Of a stretch of 64,000 bases of DNA, positions 17,003 to 25,581 are shown one piece after another. The DNA is from Achromobacter insolitus. Its GTDB lineage: Bacteria; Pseudomonadota; Gammaproteobacteria; Burkholderiales; Burkholderiaceae_B. Under the pieces are notes generated by a model. The model made no database searches and was not told where the DNA came from. It saw only the letters and a program-made list of their open reading frames with translations. The stretch covers positions 124,001 to 188,000 of the forward strand of contig NZ_NJIF01000002.1 in NCBI RefSeq assembly GCF_002209555.1, in the 5' to 3' direction. Both the position numbers and the translations under genes were made by a program. Numbering within the stretch: the first letter of the stretch is position 1; each line of letters opens with the position of its first letter.

Positions 17003-17317
17003 ATGCGTCTTGGCTTGCTGTTGGTGGTTGCGTTGTTCGCTACGGCCGCTCATGCCGCGAACTATCCCTGCTCCGGAAAGAAGGGCGGTGTGGAGCGTTG
17101 CATTGGAGAACAGTTCCTGTGCCGCGACGGGTCTATCAGCGCGTCAAAACGCGTCTGTTCCACTTCGGAGACCAGCGCGTCGCCACTCTTATCCAAGCCC
17201 TCGGCTTCCGGTTCGAATGGCGCGTGCAGTTGCCGTGACGGCAAATATTGCACCGGACCGCGGGGCGGAACCTTTTGCTATACCGACAGCGGGAAAAAGT
17301 CCTATCTCAGGAAATGA
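17003..17317 (+). CDS. Small secreted Cys-rich protein
   Basis: 104 residues from the ATG at 17003, chosen because AGGA lies six bases upstream and the signal peptide (MRLGLLLVVALFATAAHA) then starts directly. The mature part has two similar halves, NYPCSGKKGGVERC...FLCRDGSISASKRVC and CSCRDGKYCTGPRGGTFCYT, with eight cysteines, so a small disulfide-bonded periplasmic or exported domain is expected. I do not assign a function. Neighbours are unrelated: the pentapeptide-like gene diverges from it and a hypothetical gene converges with it. Confidence 0.75.
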   Translation: MRLGLLLVVALFATAAHAANYPCSGKKGGVERCIGEQFLCRDGSISASKRVCSTSETSASPLLSKPSASGSNGACSCRDGKYCTGPRGGTFCYTDSGKKSYLRK

Positions 17318-17345
17318 GCGCCGCGACACGCTGCGGGAAGCTACT

Positions 17346-17831
17346 TCAATAACTGCCCGCAGGCATCACATCCGTCAAATAGGCGGCGGTATCCGGATCC
17401 TCGCGCAACACATGCCGCATCCAGGCCCCACGCTCGTGCGCGGTCACTTGCAGTTCCCATACGCATGCAATGAATGGCCCCTGCACGGGCCGGAACCGGT
17501 CCGGTTCGTCCAGCGCTGCGGAATACATCTGTTGGCACAGGATGCCGCCAGAAATCCACCAGTCCACCAGCAGCCAGACGGCTTCTTCGCCAACGTGGAC
17601 GATGCAAAAGCCCAGGCCCGTGGCGCGCGCGTCGCGGGCGTTGTGCTTTAGCGTGGCCATTGCGGTCTTGCGGGCGGCTGCGGCTACCTCGGGCGAGAGC
17701 AGGGGCACGGTCGGATCCGGATTGCGCTGTATCGCATAGGCCTTGATGGCCAGGCCGTCTTCGTTCCATTGATCAAGGAACGCCATGCGGCGCGGGGCGT
17801 AGGGCTCGGCGGGAATGGTGGGTAGCGGCAT
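17346..17831 (-). CDS. Conserved hypothetical cytosolic protein
   Basis: 161 residues, acidic, no signal peptide. Notable stretches are GFCIVHVGEEAVWLLVDWWI and the Trp-rich FIACVWELQVTAHERGAWMR near the C terminus, which read as strands and a helix of a compact alpha/beta domain. I do not recognise the family. It is upstream of and on the same strand as the isochorismatase-fold gene but separated from nearby genes by tens of bases, so operon membership is unclear. Confidence 0.7.
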   Translation of the reverse strand: MPLPTIPAEPYAPRRMAFLDQWNEDGLAIKAYAIQRNPDPTVPLLSPEVAAAARKTAMATLKHNARDARATGLGFCIVHVGEEAVWLLVDWWISGGILCQQMYSAALDEPDRFRPVQGPFIACVWELQVTAHERGAWMRHVLREDPDTAAYLTDVMPAGSY

Positions 17832-17890
17832 GATTTGCGGCGAGGGCTGGTCTTTATGATTCCCGAGGGAAATACGCTTCCGGCAGTCCG

Positions 17891-18466
17891 CTAGGCCAGC
17901 AAGGACAAGGCCTGGTTCAGCGACAGCACAGTGGTGCGCGATTCGAAGGCGGTGGCGAACAGGTGTTCATGCACGACCGGGTCCGGGTCGTAGCAGCAGT
18001 CCTTGACCGTGAAGAGGCGGTAGTCCGCGTCGCTGGCATGCGCGATGGACGACAGCATGACGCCGGTGGAGGCGACGCCGACCATGATCAGGGTGTCTAT
18101 GCCTTGCGCCGACAGCCGCGGTTGCAGGTCGGTGCCGAAGAACACGCTGGCGCGGTGGGCGATGATGACGGGTTCGTCTTCGCGGCGGCCGAGTTCGGGC
18201 GAGATGCGGTCATGAACAAAGAGGCCCAGCTGCTTGATGCCCTGGCCATTCTTGTTCAGGGGGCTGACTTCGGGGTAGCCCGGGCTGAAGTGGATCTTGG
18301 CGAAGTAGACGCTGACGCCGGCGCGCCGTGCGGCGTTGCACAGTTGCTGCGTGTTGCTGAGCAAGCCGGGCGCGACCGACGGGAACAGGTCCATGATGTC
18401 GGTCTGGTAGTGCATGACCAGCAAGGCGGTACGCGCCGGGGTGATAGCCGGGGTCTGGGTGTTCAT
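17891..18466 (-). CDS. Isochorismatase-fold protein lacking the canonical triad
   Basis: 191 residues with the isochorismatase-like hydrolase layout: ALLVMHYQTDIMD at the N terminus, a central VIIAHRASVFFGTDL, and MVGVASTGVMLSSIAHASDA before a C-terminal DCCYDPDPVVHEHLF. In catalytic members the three positions are Asp, Lys and Cys. Here the Asp position is His19, no Lys is present in the middle motif, and the Cys position reads Val136. It is therefore either a divergent subfamily with another mechanism or a non-catalytic homologue. An annotation as cysteine hydrolase would not be supported by the residues. Confidence 0.8.
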   Translation of the reverse strand: MNTQTPAITPARTALLVMHYQTDIMDLFPSVAPGLLSNTQQLCNAARRAGVSVYFAKIHFSPGYPEVSPLNKNGQGIKQLGLFVHDRISPELGRREDEPVIIAHRASVFFGTDLQPRLSAQGIDTLIMVGVASTGVMLSSIAHASDADYRLFTVKDCCYDPDPVVHEHLFATAFESRTTVLSLNQALSLLA

Positions 18467-18579
18467 GCTCCGCTCCGCAAAAGGATAGAGGTGCGACGGG
18501 AATGACGCACGACTCTACCACGGCGGCTACCGGCGAAACGATGTCCAGCGCGTCGCGGGAGGCCGGTGGTAATTTGTAG

Positions 18580-18717
18580 TCCCCCCGCCGTCTGTCGCGG
18601 GACGGCTATGCGGTATTCGTGCATTCACGGCGCTCGGTTGACGCCGGCGAAGCCCTGGCGTCGGATTACCTGACCGGCGAGGTGCTGCTTTCCGATGGCG
18701 GACTCAACCTGACCTAG
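18580..18717 (+). pseudogene. Short-chain dehydrogenase remnant with internal deletion
   Basis: A single frame of 45 codons reads SPRRLSRDGYAVFVHSRRS and then VDAGEALASDYLTGEVLLSD, ending DGGLNLT before TAG at 18715. The first part matches the N-terminal helix-strand of an SDR Rossmann fold (LARDGYxVxVH), the second the SDR C terminus (TGxVLxxDGG). About 200 residues that should lie between are missing, including the catalytic Tyr-Lys. There is no start codon or ribosome binding site in frame. The remnant ends three bases before the stop of the opposite gene. Confidence 0.6.
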
Positions 18718-18719
18718 CC

Positions 18720-19625
18720 TTACTTTTCCACGTATTTCTTGGTGGCCGTGTCGTAGGCGTAGGTGAGCGTATCGCCCGCGCCAAGCTGGCGGGTCTTGTC
18801 CGGCCCGGCGATCTCGGTGCCGCTGCGCTTGACCGTCACGCGAGGCATATCGCTGCCGCCATGCGCGGAAAAGACCAGTTCGCCCGAGCTGGCCACGCAG
18901 GGCATGACGTCGCCTTCGGCGCAGGCCGCGCTATTGTCTTCGCCGGTATTGATGCTGCCCACATAGGTCCAGCCCGCGCCTTCGTCCGGGCCCGCGGGAT
19001 TGAAGACCAGCAAGGCATAGCCGGTAAAGCTGATGCCGTTGTCGAAGCCTTCGGTGGGCACGGCAAGCAGCAGCTTGCCGCCGGGTGTGCGGAAGTCCAC
19101 CGGCTTGCGGCGGGTGTCCACGTCCTCGGGTTTCTCGTAGGCGCCGAATTCGCCGACGGAGTGCTTCATGCCGCGGAACTGCCAGGGGCGTTCGGGCGAG
19201 GAGCCTGTCTGGGTGTAGGTGGCTTCGGCCAGGTTGACCTGGGTGCCGGGGCCGACTTCGTCTTCGCCGGGCTTGCCGTATCTTTCGCGAGTGTCCCAGG
19301 TGAAGCCGGTGTAGTAGCGGGTGCCGCCCAGTTCGAAGGCGTGGCCGAACCAGAAGGTGGCGATGCTGCCGTTGGCGACTTCGTAGGAGTCGGCGCCCTT
19401 GCCGTCGATCTGGTAGATGGAATACATCACCGTGGACACATCGGGCGGGGCGAGGGCGGCGGCATTGGCGGTGGGCGGCAGCGCGGCGGCGCCGGCCGGT
19501 TCAGCGGCCGTTGCGGCCGGGCCGAACGCGGCCGCCAGGGTGCTGGCCAGCAGGCAGGTCATGGCCGTGCGGCGCAGGCGGCCGCGGGTGCTGAAGGAGG
19601 AGTTGGCTTTCAGAGTGGTTTTCAT
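18720..19625 (-). CDS. Secreted hypothetical protein
   Basis: 301 residues with a long basic N terminus and a hydrophobic signal segment (AMTCLLASTLAAAFGPAATA). The mature part is rich in beta-strand-like stretches, such as VSTVMYSIYQIDGKGADSYE and TRYYTGFTWDTRERYG, with one Cys pair (AACAEGDVMPC). It lacks a lipobox. I do not recognise the family. The start follows GGAC only distantly, so the N terminus is uncertain by a few residues. It is divergent from the MFS exporter at 19844. Confidence 0.75.
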   Translation of the reverse strand: MKTTLKANSSFSTRGRLRRTAMTCLLASTLAAAFGPAATAAEPAGAAALPPTANAAALAPPDVSTVMYSIYQIDGKGADSYEVANGSIATFWFGHAFELGGTRYYTGFTWDTRERYGKPGEDEVGPGTQVNLAEATYTQTGSSPERPWQFRGMKHSVGEFGAYEKPEDVDTRRKPVDFRTPGGKLLLAVPTEGFDNGISFTGYALLVFNPAGPDEGAGWTYVGSINTGEDNSAACAEGDVMPCVASSGELVFSAHGGSDMPRVTVKRSGTEIAGPDKTRQLGAGDTLTYAYDTATKKYVEK

Positions 19626-19701
19626 GTTTTCGTTGTGGGTCCTGATGACGGCGTGCCGCTGTGCGCGGCGTCATGCTAATGGGCTCCCGCTGCCTGCATC
19701 G

Positions 19702-19724
19702 GACAACAATTTGCCAATTGTGTC
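19702..19724. promoter_or_regulatory. Near-perfect inverted repeat before the MFS gene
   Basis: GACA-a-CAATT-tgcc-AATTG-TGTC: outer GACA/TGTC and inner CAATT/AATTG arms with a four-base centre and one extra A on the left. It lies in the intergenic region shared by the secreted-protein gene and the MFS gene and looks like a dimer-binding operator of TetR or MarR type. Confidence 0.4.
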
Positions 19725-19843
19725 GGACTGCAAAGGCGCCCGCCTTGCTATGCTCTGGTCCAGCCTTACAGCAGATTGCCACGCCCGAGTCCCGCACGGC
19801 AACGTTTGCCGTGGCGCGGGACGCCGCCCAGGAGCCGTTCCGC

Positions 19844-21235
19844 ATGCCATCGCTTGCTGAAAGCACCACCGTCCCATCCTCGCTTGGCGATGGCCTGCCG
19901 GTACGGCAGCGCCTGTGGGCGATCTCCACATTGATTCTGGGCAGCGCGATCGCGACGCTGGACACTTCCATTGCGAATACCGCATTGCCGACGATAGCGG
20001 CGGATCTGGGCGCCACGCCCGATGACTCGATCTGGATCATCAACGCGTATCAGATCGCCATGGTAGCCACTTTGCTGCCTTTTGCGGCGCTAGGCGACAT
20101 TGTGGGGCATCGGCGCATCTATCTCTATGGGGTGCTGGTGTTTACGCTGGCTTCGGTTGCCTGCGGGCTGGCGGATTCCCTGCCGATGCTGATCGCCGCC
20201 CGCGCCTTTCAGGGCGTGGGCGCGTCGGGCATTCTGGGCGTCAGCGCCGCGCTGATACGCCTGACTTTCCCCAGCAGCCAGATCGGCCGCGCCCAGGGGC
20301 TCAATGCGCTGACGGTGGCGGTGTCGTATGTCGTCGGGCCTTCCGTCGCGTCGGCCATTCTTGCCGTCAGCACGTGGCATTGGCTGTTCCTGATCAACAT
20401 TCCGCTGGGTGTGCTGGGCATGGCGATGGCGTGGCGCACGTTGCCGTACAACGCGCCGCGCCGCACGCCTTCGCGCTTCGATGGCCTGGCCGCGCTGTTG
20501 CTGGGGGCGACTTTTGCATTGGCCGTGCTGGCGCTTGGCGATGCGGCGCACCTTGCGGGCTGGCCGCGCGTTCTGCTGGAGGCCGGCGCGGCGGTGCTGT
20601 GCTGCGCGCTGCTCTTGCGCCGGCAGCGCGCGCATCCCGCGCCCATGCTGCCGCTGGATCTCCTGCGCCGGCCGCTCTTCGCCATGTCGGTGCTGACGTC
20701 GATCCTGTCGTATGCGTCGCAGGGACTGGCGCTGGTGGCGCTGCCTTTTCTGCTGCAGATGAGCCTGGGCCGTACGGACGTGGAGACAGGCCTGTTGCTT
20801 ACGCCCTGGCCCATCGTCGTGGCGTTCGTCGCGCCCATAGCCGGCTATCTGTCGGAAAAGCGCTCTGTGGCGCTGCTGGGCGGCGGCGGGCTTTTCGTGC
20901 TGTGCCTGGGCATGGTCCTGGTGGCGCTGCTGCCGGCGCAGGCGTCGGACGCAGACATCATCTGGCGCCTGGCGTTGTGCGGCGCGGGCTTCGGGTTTTT
21001 CCAGGCGCCCAATTTGAAGGCGCTGACCATGAGCGCGCCCGCGGAGCGCAGCGGTGCGGCCAGCGGGGTCATCCCCACCGCCCGCCTGATCGGGCAGGCA
21101 AGCGGGGCAGCGCTGGTGGCCGCGTGCTTCACGCTTGCGGGCGATGGCGGCGCCGGCGTCGCGCTATGGATAGGCGCGCTGATCGCCGGCGTTGCGTGCG
21201 TGGTGAGTTTCCTGAGGGTGCTGGCGCGCGAGTAA
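19844..21235 (+). CDS. MFS transporter, DHA2 (14-span) drug/metabolite exporter
   Basis: 463 residues from the ATG at 19844, which has GGAG upstream; the frame is open back to 19661 but those codons have no membrane character. DHA2 signatures: LDTSIANTALPTIAADLGAT in the first span, WIINAYQIAMVATLLPFAAL, the motif A loop GDIVGHRR, and ARAFQGVGASGILGVSAALI. About 14 hydrophobic spans can be counted. Family members are proton-driven exporters of drugs, dyes or metabolites. It converges with the TonB receptor of system B; siderophore export is possible but unproven. An operator-like repeat lies at 19702. Confidence 0.9.
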   Translation: MPSLAESTTVPSSLGDGLPVRQRLWAISTLILGSAIATLDTSIANTALPTIAADLGATPDDSIWIINAYQIAMVATLLPFAALGDIVGHRRIYLYGVLVFTLASVACGLADSLPMLIAARAFQGVGASGILGVSAALIRLTFPSSQIGRAQGLNALTVAVSYVVGPSVASAILAVSTWHWLFLINIPLGVLGMAMAWRTLPYNAPRRTPSRFDGLAALLLGATFALAVLALGDAAHLAGWPRVLLEAGAAVLCCALLLRRQRAHPAPMLPLDLLRRPLFAMSVLTSILSYASQGLALVALPFLLQMSLGRTDVETGLLLTPWPIVVAFVAPIAGYLSEKRSVALLGGGGLFVLCLGMVLVALLPAQASDADIIWRLALCGAGFGFFQAPNLKALTMSAPAERSGAASGVIPTARLIGQASGAALVAACFTLAGDGGAGVALWIGALIAGVACVVSFLRVLARE

Positions 21236-21264
21236 GGCGGGCATCCCTTTCAAGACCCCGCCTT
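21234..21264. terminator. Hairpin between convergent MFS and receptor genes
   Basis: AAGGCGGG and CCCGCCTT form an eight-base-pair stem with a 15-base loop at the junction of two convergent genes. No T run follows, so it is only a probable bidirectional terminator. Confidence 0.45.
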
Positions 21265-21270
21265 CGCGCG

Positions 21271-23697
21271 TCAGTACGTCGCCCGCAGGTTCAGCATCAC
21301 ACTGCGCGGCTCGCCGTAGTAGTTCGACCCATAGGCGGCCCACACGCGCTGGTAGTAGACCTTGTCGAACAGGTTGTTCACCGTCAGCGTGCCTTCCAGG
21401 TGCTTGTTGAAGCGGTAGCCTGCTTGCGCGGACACGGTGGTGTATGGACGCTGCTCGAACTTCACCGGGCCGTTCAGACGGTACATGCTGCTGACGCTAC
21501 GCACGCCCGCGCCCAGCGACAGGCCTTCCAGCGACCCCGTGGCGAAGGTGTACTTGGTCCACAGATTGAAGGTGTGGCGCGGCGTAATGAAGGCGTACTG
21601 CTGCGACTTCTGCTCTTCCGTGCCCTTCAGGGTCTTGGTGGTGGTGTAGGCATAGCCCGCGGTGATGTCCCAGCCCGGCGCGGGGCTGCCGCTGATCTCG
21701 GCCTCGAAGCCCTGGCTGCGCATCTTGCCTGCCGCCATGGAGAACAGCGGATTATCCGGGTCCGTCATGGCGCGGTTCTCGTCTTCCATGCGGAACAGCG
21801 CGGCGTGGCCGTTCAGGCGCTTGTCCAGGAACTCGCCCTTCAGGCCGATTTCGAACTGCTTGCCGGTGCGCGGGGCGAGCAACTGACCGTTGACGTCGGT
21901 GGTCGTCTGCGGCGTGAAGATGCTGGTGTAGCTGGCATAGGCCGACAACTGCTCGTTCAGGTCCACCACCAGGCCCAGGTAGGGCGTGAACTTGCCGTTG
22001 ATCTTGTCGCTGGTGTCGGTGAACTGGTTGAAGTAGGCGTTGCGGTTCTGCGTGCGGTTTTCCCACCAGGTGAAGCGACCGCCGGCGATGATAGTGGCGG
22101 CGTCGGTCACGCGCAGATTGGTGCGCGCATACAGGCCGTACTGGTCGGTCTTGCTGTCGTTGCCGTTGGTGAACTGGTAGTCCGGCTTGGGGATGTTGTT
22201 GTTGGGGTGGTACAGATTGGTGTCGGCGTTGTCGCCGCCGCCGTATTGGAAGTTCTTGTGGACATTGCGGTAGTCGGCGCCCACGGTCAGCTCGTGCTGA
22301 CGGCCAAAGGCTTCGAACGGCGTGGCCACGAAGGCGTCCAGGCCGTAGGTTTTCCAGTGGCTGCGGTACTTCCAGCTGACCAGGCAGGTGTCGCCGGTGA
22401 TCGGATCCACGGCGCAATCGGACCAGCCGAATTCGCGGCTGGGCTCGTCCTGTTCGCGGTAGACGCCGCTGATCTTGATGCGTCCGCCGTTGGCCAGGCG
22501 GTGGTCCACGTCCGCGAAGTACTCGGTGATTTCTTCGGTGATGTGGTTCCAGCTGGGGTCCAGGTTGGTGGACCGGCGCACGTCCAGCAATCGGCCGTCG
22601 GTGTAGCCGGGCAGGCCGAAGAAGGGGCGGCCCTTGTATTGCTGGTAAGTGGCGCCGGCGGTAAGCACCGTGTCGGACGTCAGGTCGAAGCTCAGGGTGC
22701 CGTAGAACAGCGGCTTCTCGGTGTAGACGCCATCGATGAAGGATTTGCGGTCGTCATAGGATGCGACCAGGCGGCCGCGCAGGCGGCCGTCGCTGTCCAA
22801 AGGGCCGGTGATGTCGGCTTCGGTGTAGTAGCGGTCCCAGGAACCGGCCATGACCTGGCCGCTGAAGGCGAATTCCTTCTGCGCGCGCTTGCGTACCAGG
22901 TTCACCGTGCCGCCGGGATCGCCCGCGCCCTGGTACAGGCCAGACGGTCCGCGCAGCACTTCTATATGGTCATAGATGGCCAGGCCAAAGCCCGATGACA
23001 GGTCATTGCCGGTGCTGGCCGGCGTATTCACGCCATCGACCTGGATCGTGTCCAGCGCATAGCCGCGCGAGTAGAAATTGCCATGGTTGCCGCCGATGCT
23101 GCCCGCTTCCACCGTAATGCCGGTGACGGTGCGCATGGCGTCGTCCAGATTGGTCAGGTTCTGGTCGTCCAGCAATTGGCGCGTCACCACCGAGACCGAT
23201 TGCGGGATCTCGCGCAGGCTTTGCGCGTTCTTGCCGATGGTGACGGCGGACGCGGCGTACGAGCCCGTGCCTTCGGTCACGGCGAGGTCGCGGCCGGTGA
23301 CCGTCACGGGCGCCAGGGTGGTGGCATCCGTGGCCGATTGCCCGGCCGGCCGCCGCACCACGAAGCCCGAGCCGCTCTGCACGGCTACCAGGCCGCTATG
23401 CGCCAGCAGGCGGTTCAGCGCGGCCTGCGGTGTCATGGCGCCGGACACGGCGGGGGCGCTCAGGCCGGCCACTACGTCGGGGCTGAACAGCACCTGCAGT
23501 TGCGCCTGGCGGCCCAGCGCCACCAGCGCGTCGGCCAGGCTGCCGGCAGGCAGATCGAAGGTTTGCGCGGCGGCGCCTTGCGCATGCGCGGCGGATGGCG
23601 CCAGCGCCTGGACCGCCAAGACGGCGCTCATGGACAGCGCGCACAGCAGCGCGTAACGGCCGGCGCTCAGCCGGCGATGGAAATGGCTCTGCGCCAT
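21271..23697 (-). CDS. TonB-dependent siderophore receptor with STN signalling domain (system B)
   Basis: 808 residues from the ATG at 23697, which has GGGGAA upstream and starts MAQSHFHRRLSAGRYALLCA, a long signal peptide ending AHAQG. The STN domain follows (TFDLPAGSLADALVALGRQA), then the plug (REIPQSVSVVTRQLLDDQNL, HIEVLRGPSGLYQGAGDPGG) and a barrel closing with SVMLNLRATY. It imports a ferric siderophore and signals through the adjacent FecR. Sequence layout is FpvA/FoxA-like, but the ligand cannot be read off. FecR and ECF sigma genes lie upstream on the same strand. Confidence 0.93.
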   Translation of the reverse strand: MAQSHFHRRLSAGRYALLCALSMSAVLAVQALAPSAAHAQGAAAQTFDLPAGSLADALVALGRQAQLQVLFSPDVVAGLSAPAVSGAMTPQAALNRLLAHSGLVAVQSGSGFVVRRPAGQSATDATTLAPVTVTGRDLAVTEGTGSYAASAVTIGKNAQSLREIPQSVSVVTRQLLDDQNLTNLDDAMRTVTGITVEAGSIGGNHGNFYSRGYALDTIQVDGVNTPASTGNDLSSGFGLAIYDHIEVLRGPSGLYQGAGDPGGTVNLVRKRAQKEFAFSGQVMAGSWDRYYTEADITGPLDSDGRLRGRLVASYDDRKSFIDGVYTEKPLFYGTLSFDLTSDTVLTAGATYQQYKGRPFFGLPGYTDGRLLDVRRSTNLDPSWNHITEEITEYFADVDHRLANGGRIKISGVYREQDEPSREFGWSDCAVDPITGDTCLVSWKYRSHWKTYGLDAFVATPFEAFGRQHELTVGADYRNVHKNFQYGGGDNADTNLYHPNNNIPKPDYQFTNGNDSKTDQYGLYARTNLRVTDAATIIAGGRFTWWENRTQNRNAYFNQFTDTSDKINGKFTPYLGLVVDLNEQLSAYASYTSIFTPQTTTDVNGQLLAPRTGKQFEIGLKGEFLDKRLNGHAALFRMEDENRAMTDPDNPLFSMAAGKMRSQGFEAEISGSPAPGWDITAGYAYTTTKTLKGTEEQKSQQYAFITPRHTFNLWTKYTFATGSLEGLSLGAGVRSVSSMYRLNGPVKFEQRPYTTVSAQAGYRFNKHLEGTLTVNNLFDKVYYQRVWAAYGSNYYGEPRSVMLNLRATY

Positions 23698-23797
23698 GGA
23701 CTTTCCCCAGTCTGGAAGTGGATCTTCAAACGGGGAAGACGCGCCAGCCGCCAAAACCCGAACCTGTCGAATTAAAAATAATTCTTAATTCCGATGA

Positions 23798-24775
23798 TCA
23801 GCGGCTGCCGATCACCACGGCGCCATCCGGCCGCCGGGTCAGCGTCACAGGCAGCAGGCCGGGCAGCATGTCCAGGACGGCGTCGGGCTGGCGCAGGTCC
23901 AGCGTGCCGGACAGGCGCAGCGCGCGGGCGCGTTCGTCGGCAAAGCGCAGCGGCGCATCTCGGTACAGGGCCAGGTAGCCGGCCAGTTGCTGCAGCGTGG
24001 CCTCATGCATCACCGCCACGCCGCCCTGCCAGGCGCCGATCTCGCTGGCGGATACCTGCTGGCGCCGCAAGAGCCGCGCATCCGCGCGCGACAGCAATAC
24101 CGTGTCGCCGGCCCGCAGGGTCTGCGCGGCCGGGGCGTTTGCGCCCTGGGCGTTCAGCCGGACTTCGCCGCTGCGCACCCCCACCTGCAGCACGTCGGGC
24201 AGCAGCAGCACGTTGAATTCCGTGCCGATGTCGCGCAGTTCCGCTTCGCCCGCGGCCACGATCAGCGGCCGCCGGTCGGGCGCGGCATCGATGTAGACCT
24301 CGCCGGCGTCGACGCGGATATGACGTTCGGCCAAGGTGTAGCGCACGCTCACGCGGGTGCCTACGTTGGCATGCAGGCGGGTGCCGTCGGGCAGGTCCAG
24401 GCTGCGCGTCTGGGTGGACGCGTTGGCCACGGATTCGTAGCTGACAGGCACGTACTGGTAGGCGGCCGCGGCCGTCAGCACTAGGGCGGCCAGCGCGCCG
24501 CCCCAGCGCAGGAAGGCCGGGCGGCGGGGTTGGGCAGGCGTCCGGACCAGAGCCGGTTCCCGCTTGGGAGCAGGCGCGGCGGCTGGACGCGGCAGGGCCG
24601 CCATGTCTTCCCAGACCTGTTCCAGCCGTTCGTATTCCCGCCGGTGCTCGGGCGCTGCTTGCAGCCAGGACTGGAAGGCCTGTTCGGCGCTGGCGTCGGA
24701 TGCGCGCGCCCGGCGGCGCATGAACCATGCGCTCGCGGCCTCTTCGACAGCGGACAAGGGTGAGGATCGGGTCAT
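23798..24775 (-). CDS. FecR-type regulator (system B)
   Basis: 325 residues from 24775, whose ATG overlaps the sigma stop as ATGA. N-terminal FecR region: EEAASAWFMRRRARASDASA, AFQSWLQAAPEHRREYERLE. One membrane segment near 91-110 (GGALAALVLTAAAAYQYVPV) and a periplasmic FecR domain with TQTRSLDLPDGTRLHANVGT and GTEFNVLLLPD. A C-terminal tail, RLSGTLDLRQPDAVLDMLPG, is the STN-interacting type. It passes the receptor signal to the coupled ECF sigma factor. Confidence 0.92.
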   Translation of the reverse strand: MTRSSPLSAVEEAASAWFMRRRARASDASAEQAFQSWLQAAPEHRREYERLEQVWEDMAALPRPAAAPAPKREPALVRTPAQPRRPAFLRWGGALAALVLTAAAAYQYVPVSYESVANASTQTRSLDLPDGTRLHANVGTRVSVRYTLAERHIRVDAGEVYIDAAPDRRPLIVAAGEAELRDIGTEFNVLLLPDVLQVGVRSGEVRLNAQGANAPAAQTLRAGDTVLLSRADARLLRRQQVSASEIGAWQGGVAVMHEATLQQLAGYLALYRDAPLRFADERARALRLSGTLDLRQPDAVLDMLPGLLPVTLTRRPDGAVVIGSR

Positions 24776-25317
24776 GGCGTTTCGCCGTGGACGCGGCGCT
24801 TGCAATGCGCCAGCGCCAGTTGCAGGTGCTTTTCCACCGCCCGCACGGAAATGCCCATGCGTTGCGCGATGTCCTCGCAACGCAGCTCATCATACCGATA
24901 AAGCAGGAAGGCCTCGCGTTGGCGCGGCGGCATCTCGTCGATGGCGGCCTGAAGCAGGCGCAGGCGCTGGCTGGCGTCTGCGCGCACTTCCGGTTGCAGG
25001 CCGGCGGGGGCGGCCAGGCCGATGGCCGTGGACTCAAAGCCCTGGTCGTCCAGGCTGGCCACCACGTGCTCGTCGCGCACGTTCTCGCGGCGCCAGTGGT
25101 CGCGCAGCAGATTGCGCGCGATCTCATACAGATAGGCGCGCGGCTTGTCCGGCGGCTCGGCGCCCTTGTGCGCCGCCAGCCATTTGGCGAAGGTTTCCTG
25201 CGCCAGATCCTGGGCGGCCTCCGGCGAACGCTTGAGCTGCCGGTTCAGGAAACCGACCAGCTCCGCGTTCCATGCCTTGTATGCCTCGGCGATCACGCCG
25301 AAGAACCGCTCCCCCAT
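24772..25317 (-). CDS. ECF sigma factor, FecI type (system B)
   Basis: 181 residues from the ATG at 25317, preferred over an upstream TTG at 25350 because AGGGG lies about six bases before it. Region 2: YKAWNAELVGFLNRQLKRSP, AAQDLAQETFAKWL, and the YLYEIARNLLRDHWRR core recognition helix. Region 4: AIDEMPPRQREAFLLYRYDE, CEDIAQRMGISVRAVEKHLQ. It should direct transcription of the system B receptor. A Fur-box-like sequence at 25382-25400 indicates repression by iron. Confidence 0.92.
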   Translation of the reverse strand: MGERFFGVIAEAYKAWNAELVGFLNRQLKRSPEAAQDLAQETFAKWLAAHKGAEPPDKPRAYLYEIARNLLRDHWRRENVRDEHVVASLDDQGFESTAIGLAAPAGLQPEVRADASQRLRLLQAAIDEMPPRQREAFLLYRYDELRCEDIAQRMGISVRAVEKHLQLALAHCKRRVHGETP

Positions 25318-25381
25318 GATGCCCCTGTCGATGTCCGGCGCCCGGTTCAATGTCCGGGACGCATAGGCATGGCTTTAATTA

Positions 25382-25400
25382 AATGATAATGATTCTTATT
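25382..25400 (-). promoter_or_regulatory. Fur box-like site before sigma factor B
   Basis: AATGATAATGATTCTTATT, 65 bases upstream of the sigma start, contains GATAATGAT and is a close match to the Fur consensus half sites. Confidence 0.7.
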
Positions 25401-25493
25401 GTATCAATAATATCCGGCGGCGTAGCGCAGGGCCGCGAGGGGCATGCCTGCATGGCCGTGGCGCCGCCGGAGGGCATGGGCAATTCATCCTCT

Positions 25494-25510
25494 CTAATGT
25501 CGACTATTAG
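25494..25510. promoter_or_regulatory. CTAAT-N7-ATTAG inverted repeat before LysR gene
   Basis: CTAAT (25494-25498) and ATTAG (25506-25510) flank GTCGACT. It is about 70 bases before the LysR start and has the short AT-rich arms of LysR-type boxes, so autoregulation is possible. Confidence 0.3.
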
Positions 25511-25581
25511 ATTTGCTTAAGGTGCGGGCGGTTCTTTGACCGGTCTTCCGAGCATTCTTAGCATCACTGATAGGAGACAAC

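Noticed and set aside
20374..22998. Very long open frame (874 codons) across the MFS and receptor genes
   Set aside because: It overlaps two genes with clear families in other frames; its composition (Ala/Arg/Gly/Val-rich) is that of a GC-rich shadow frame.
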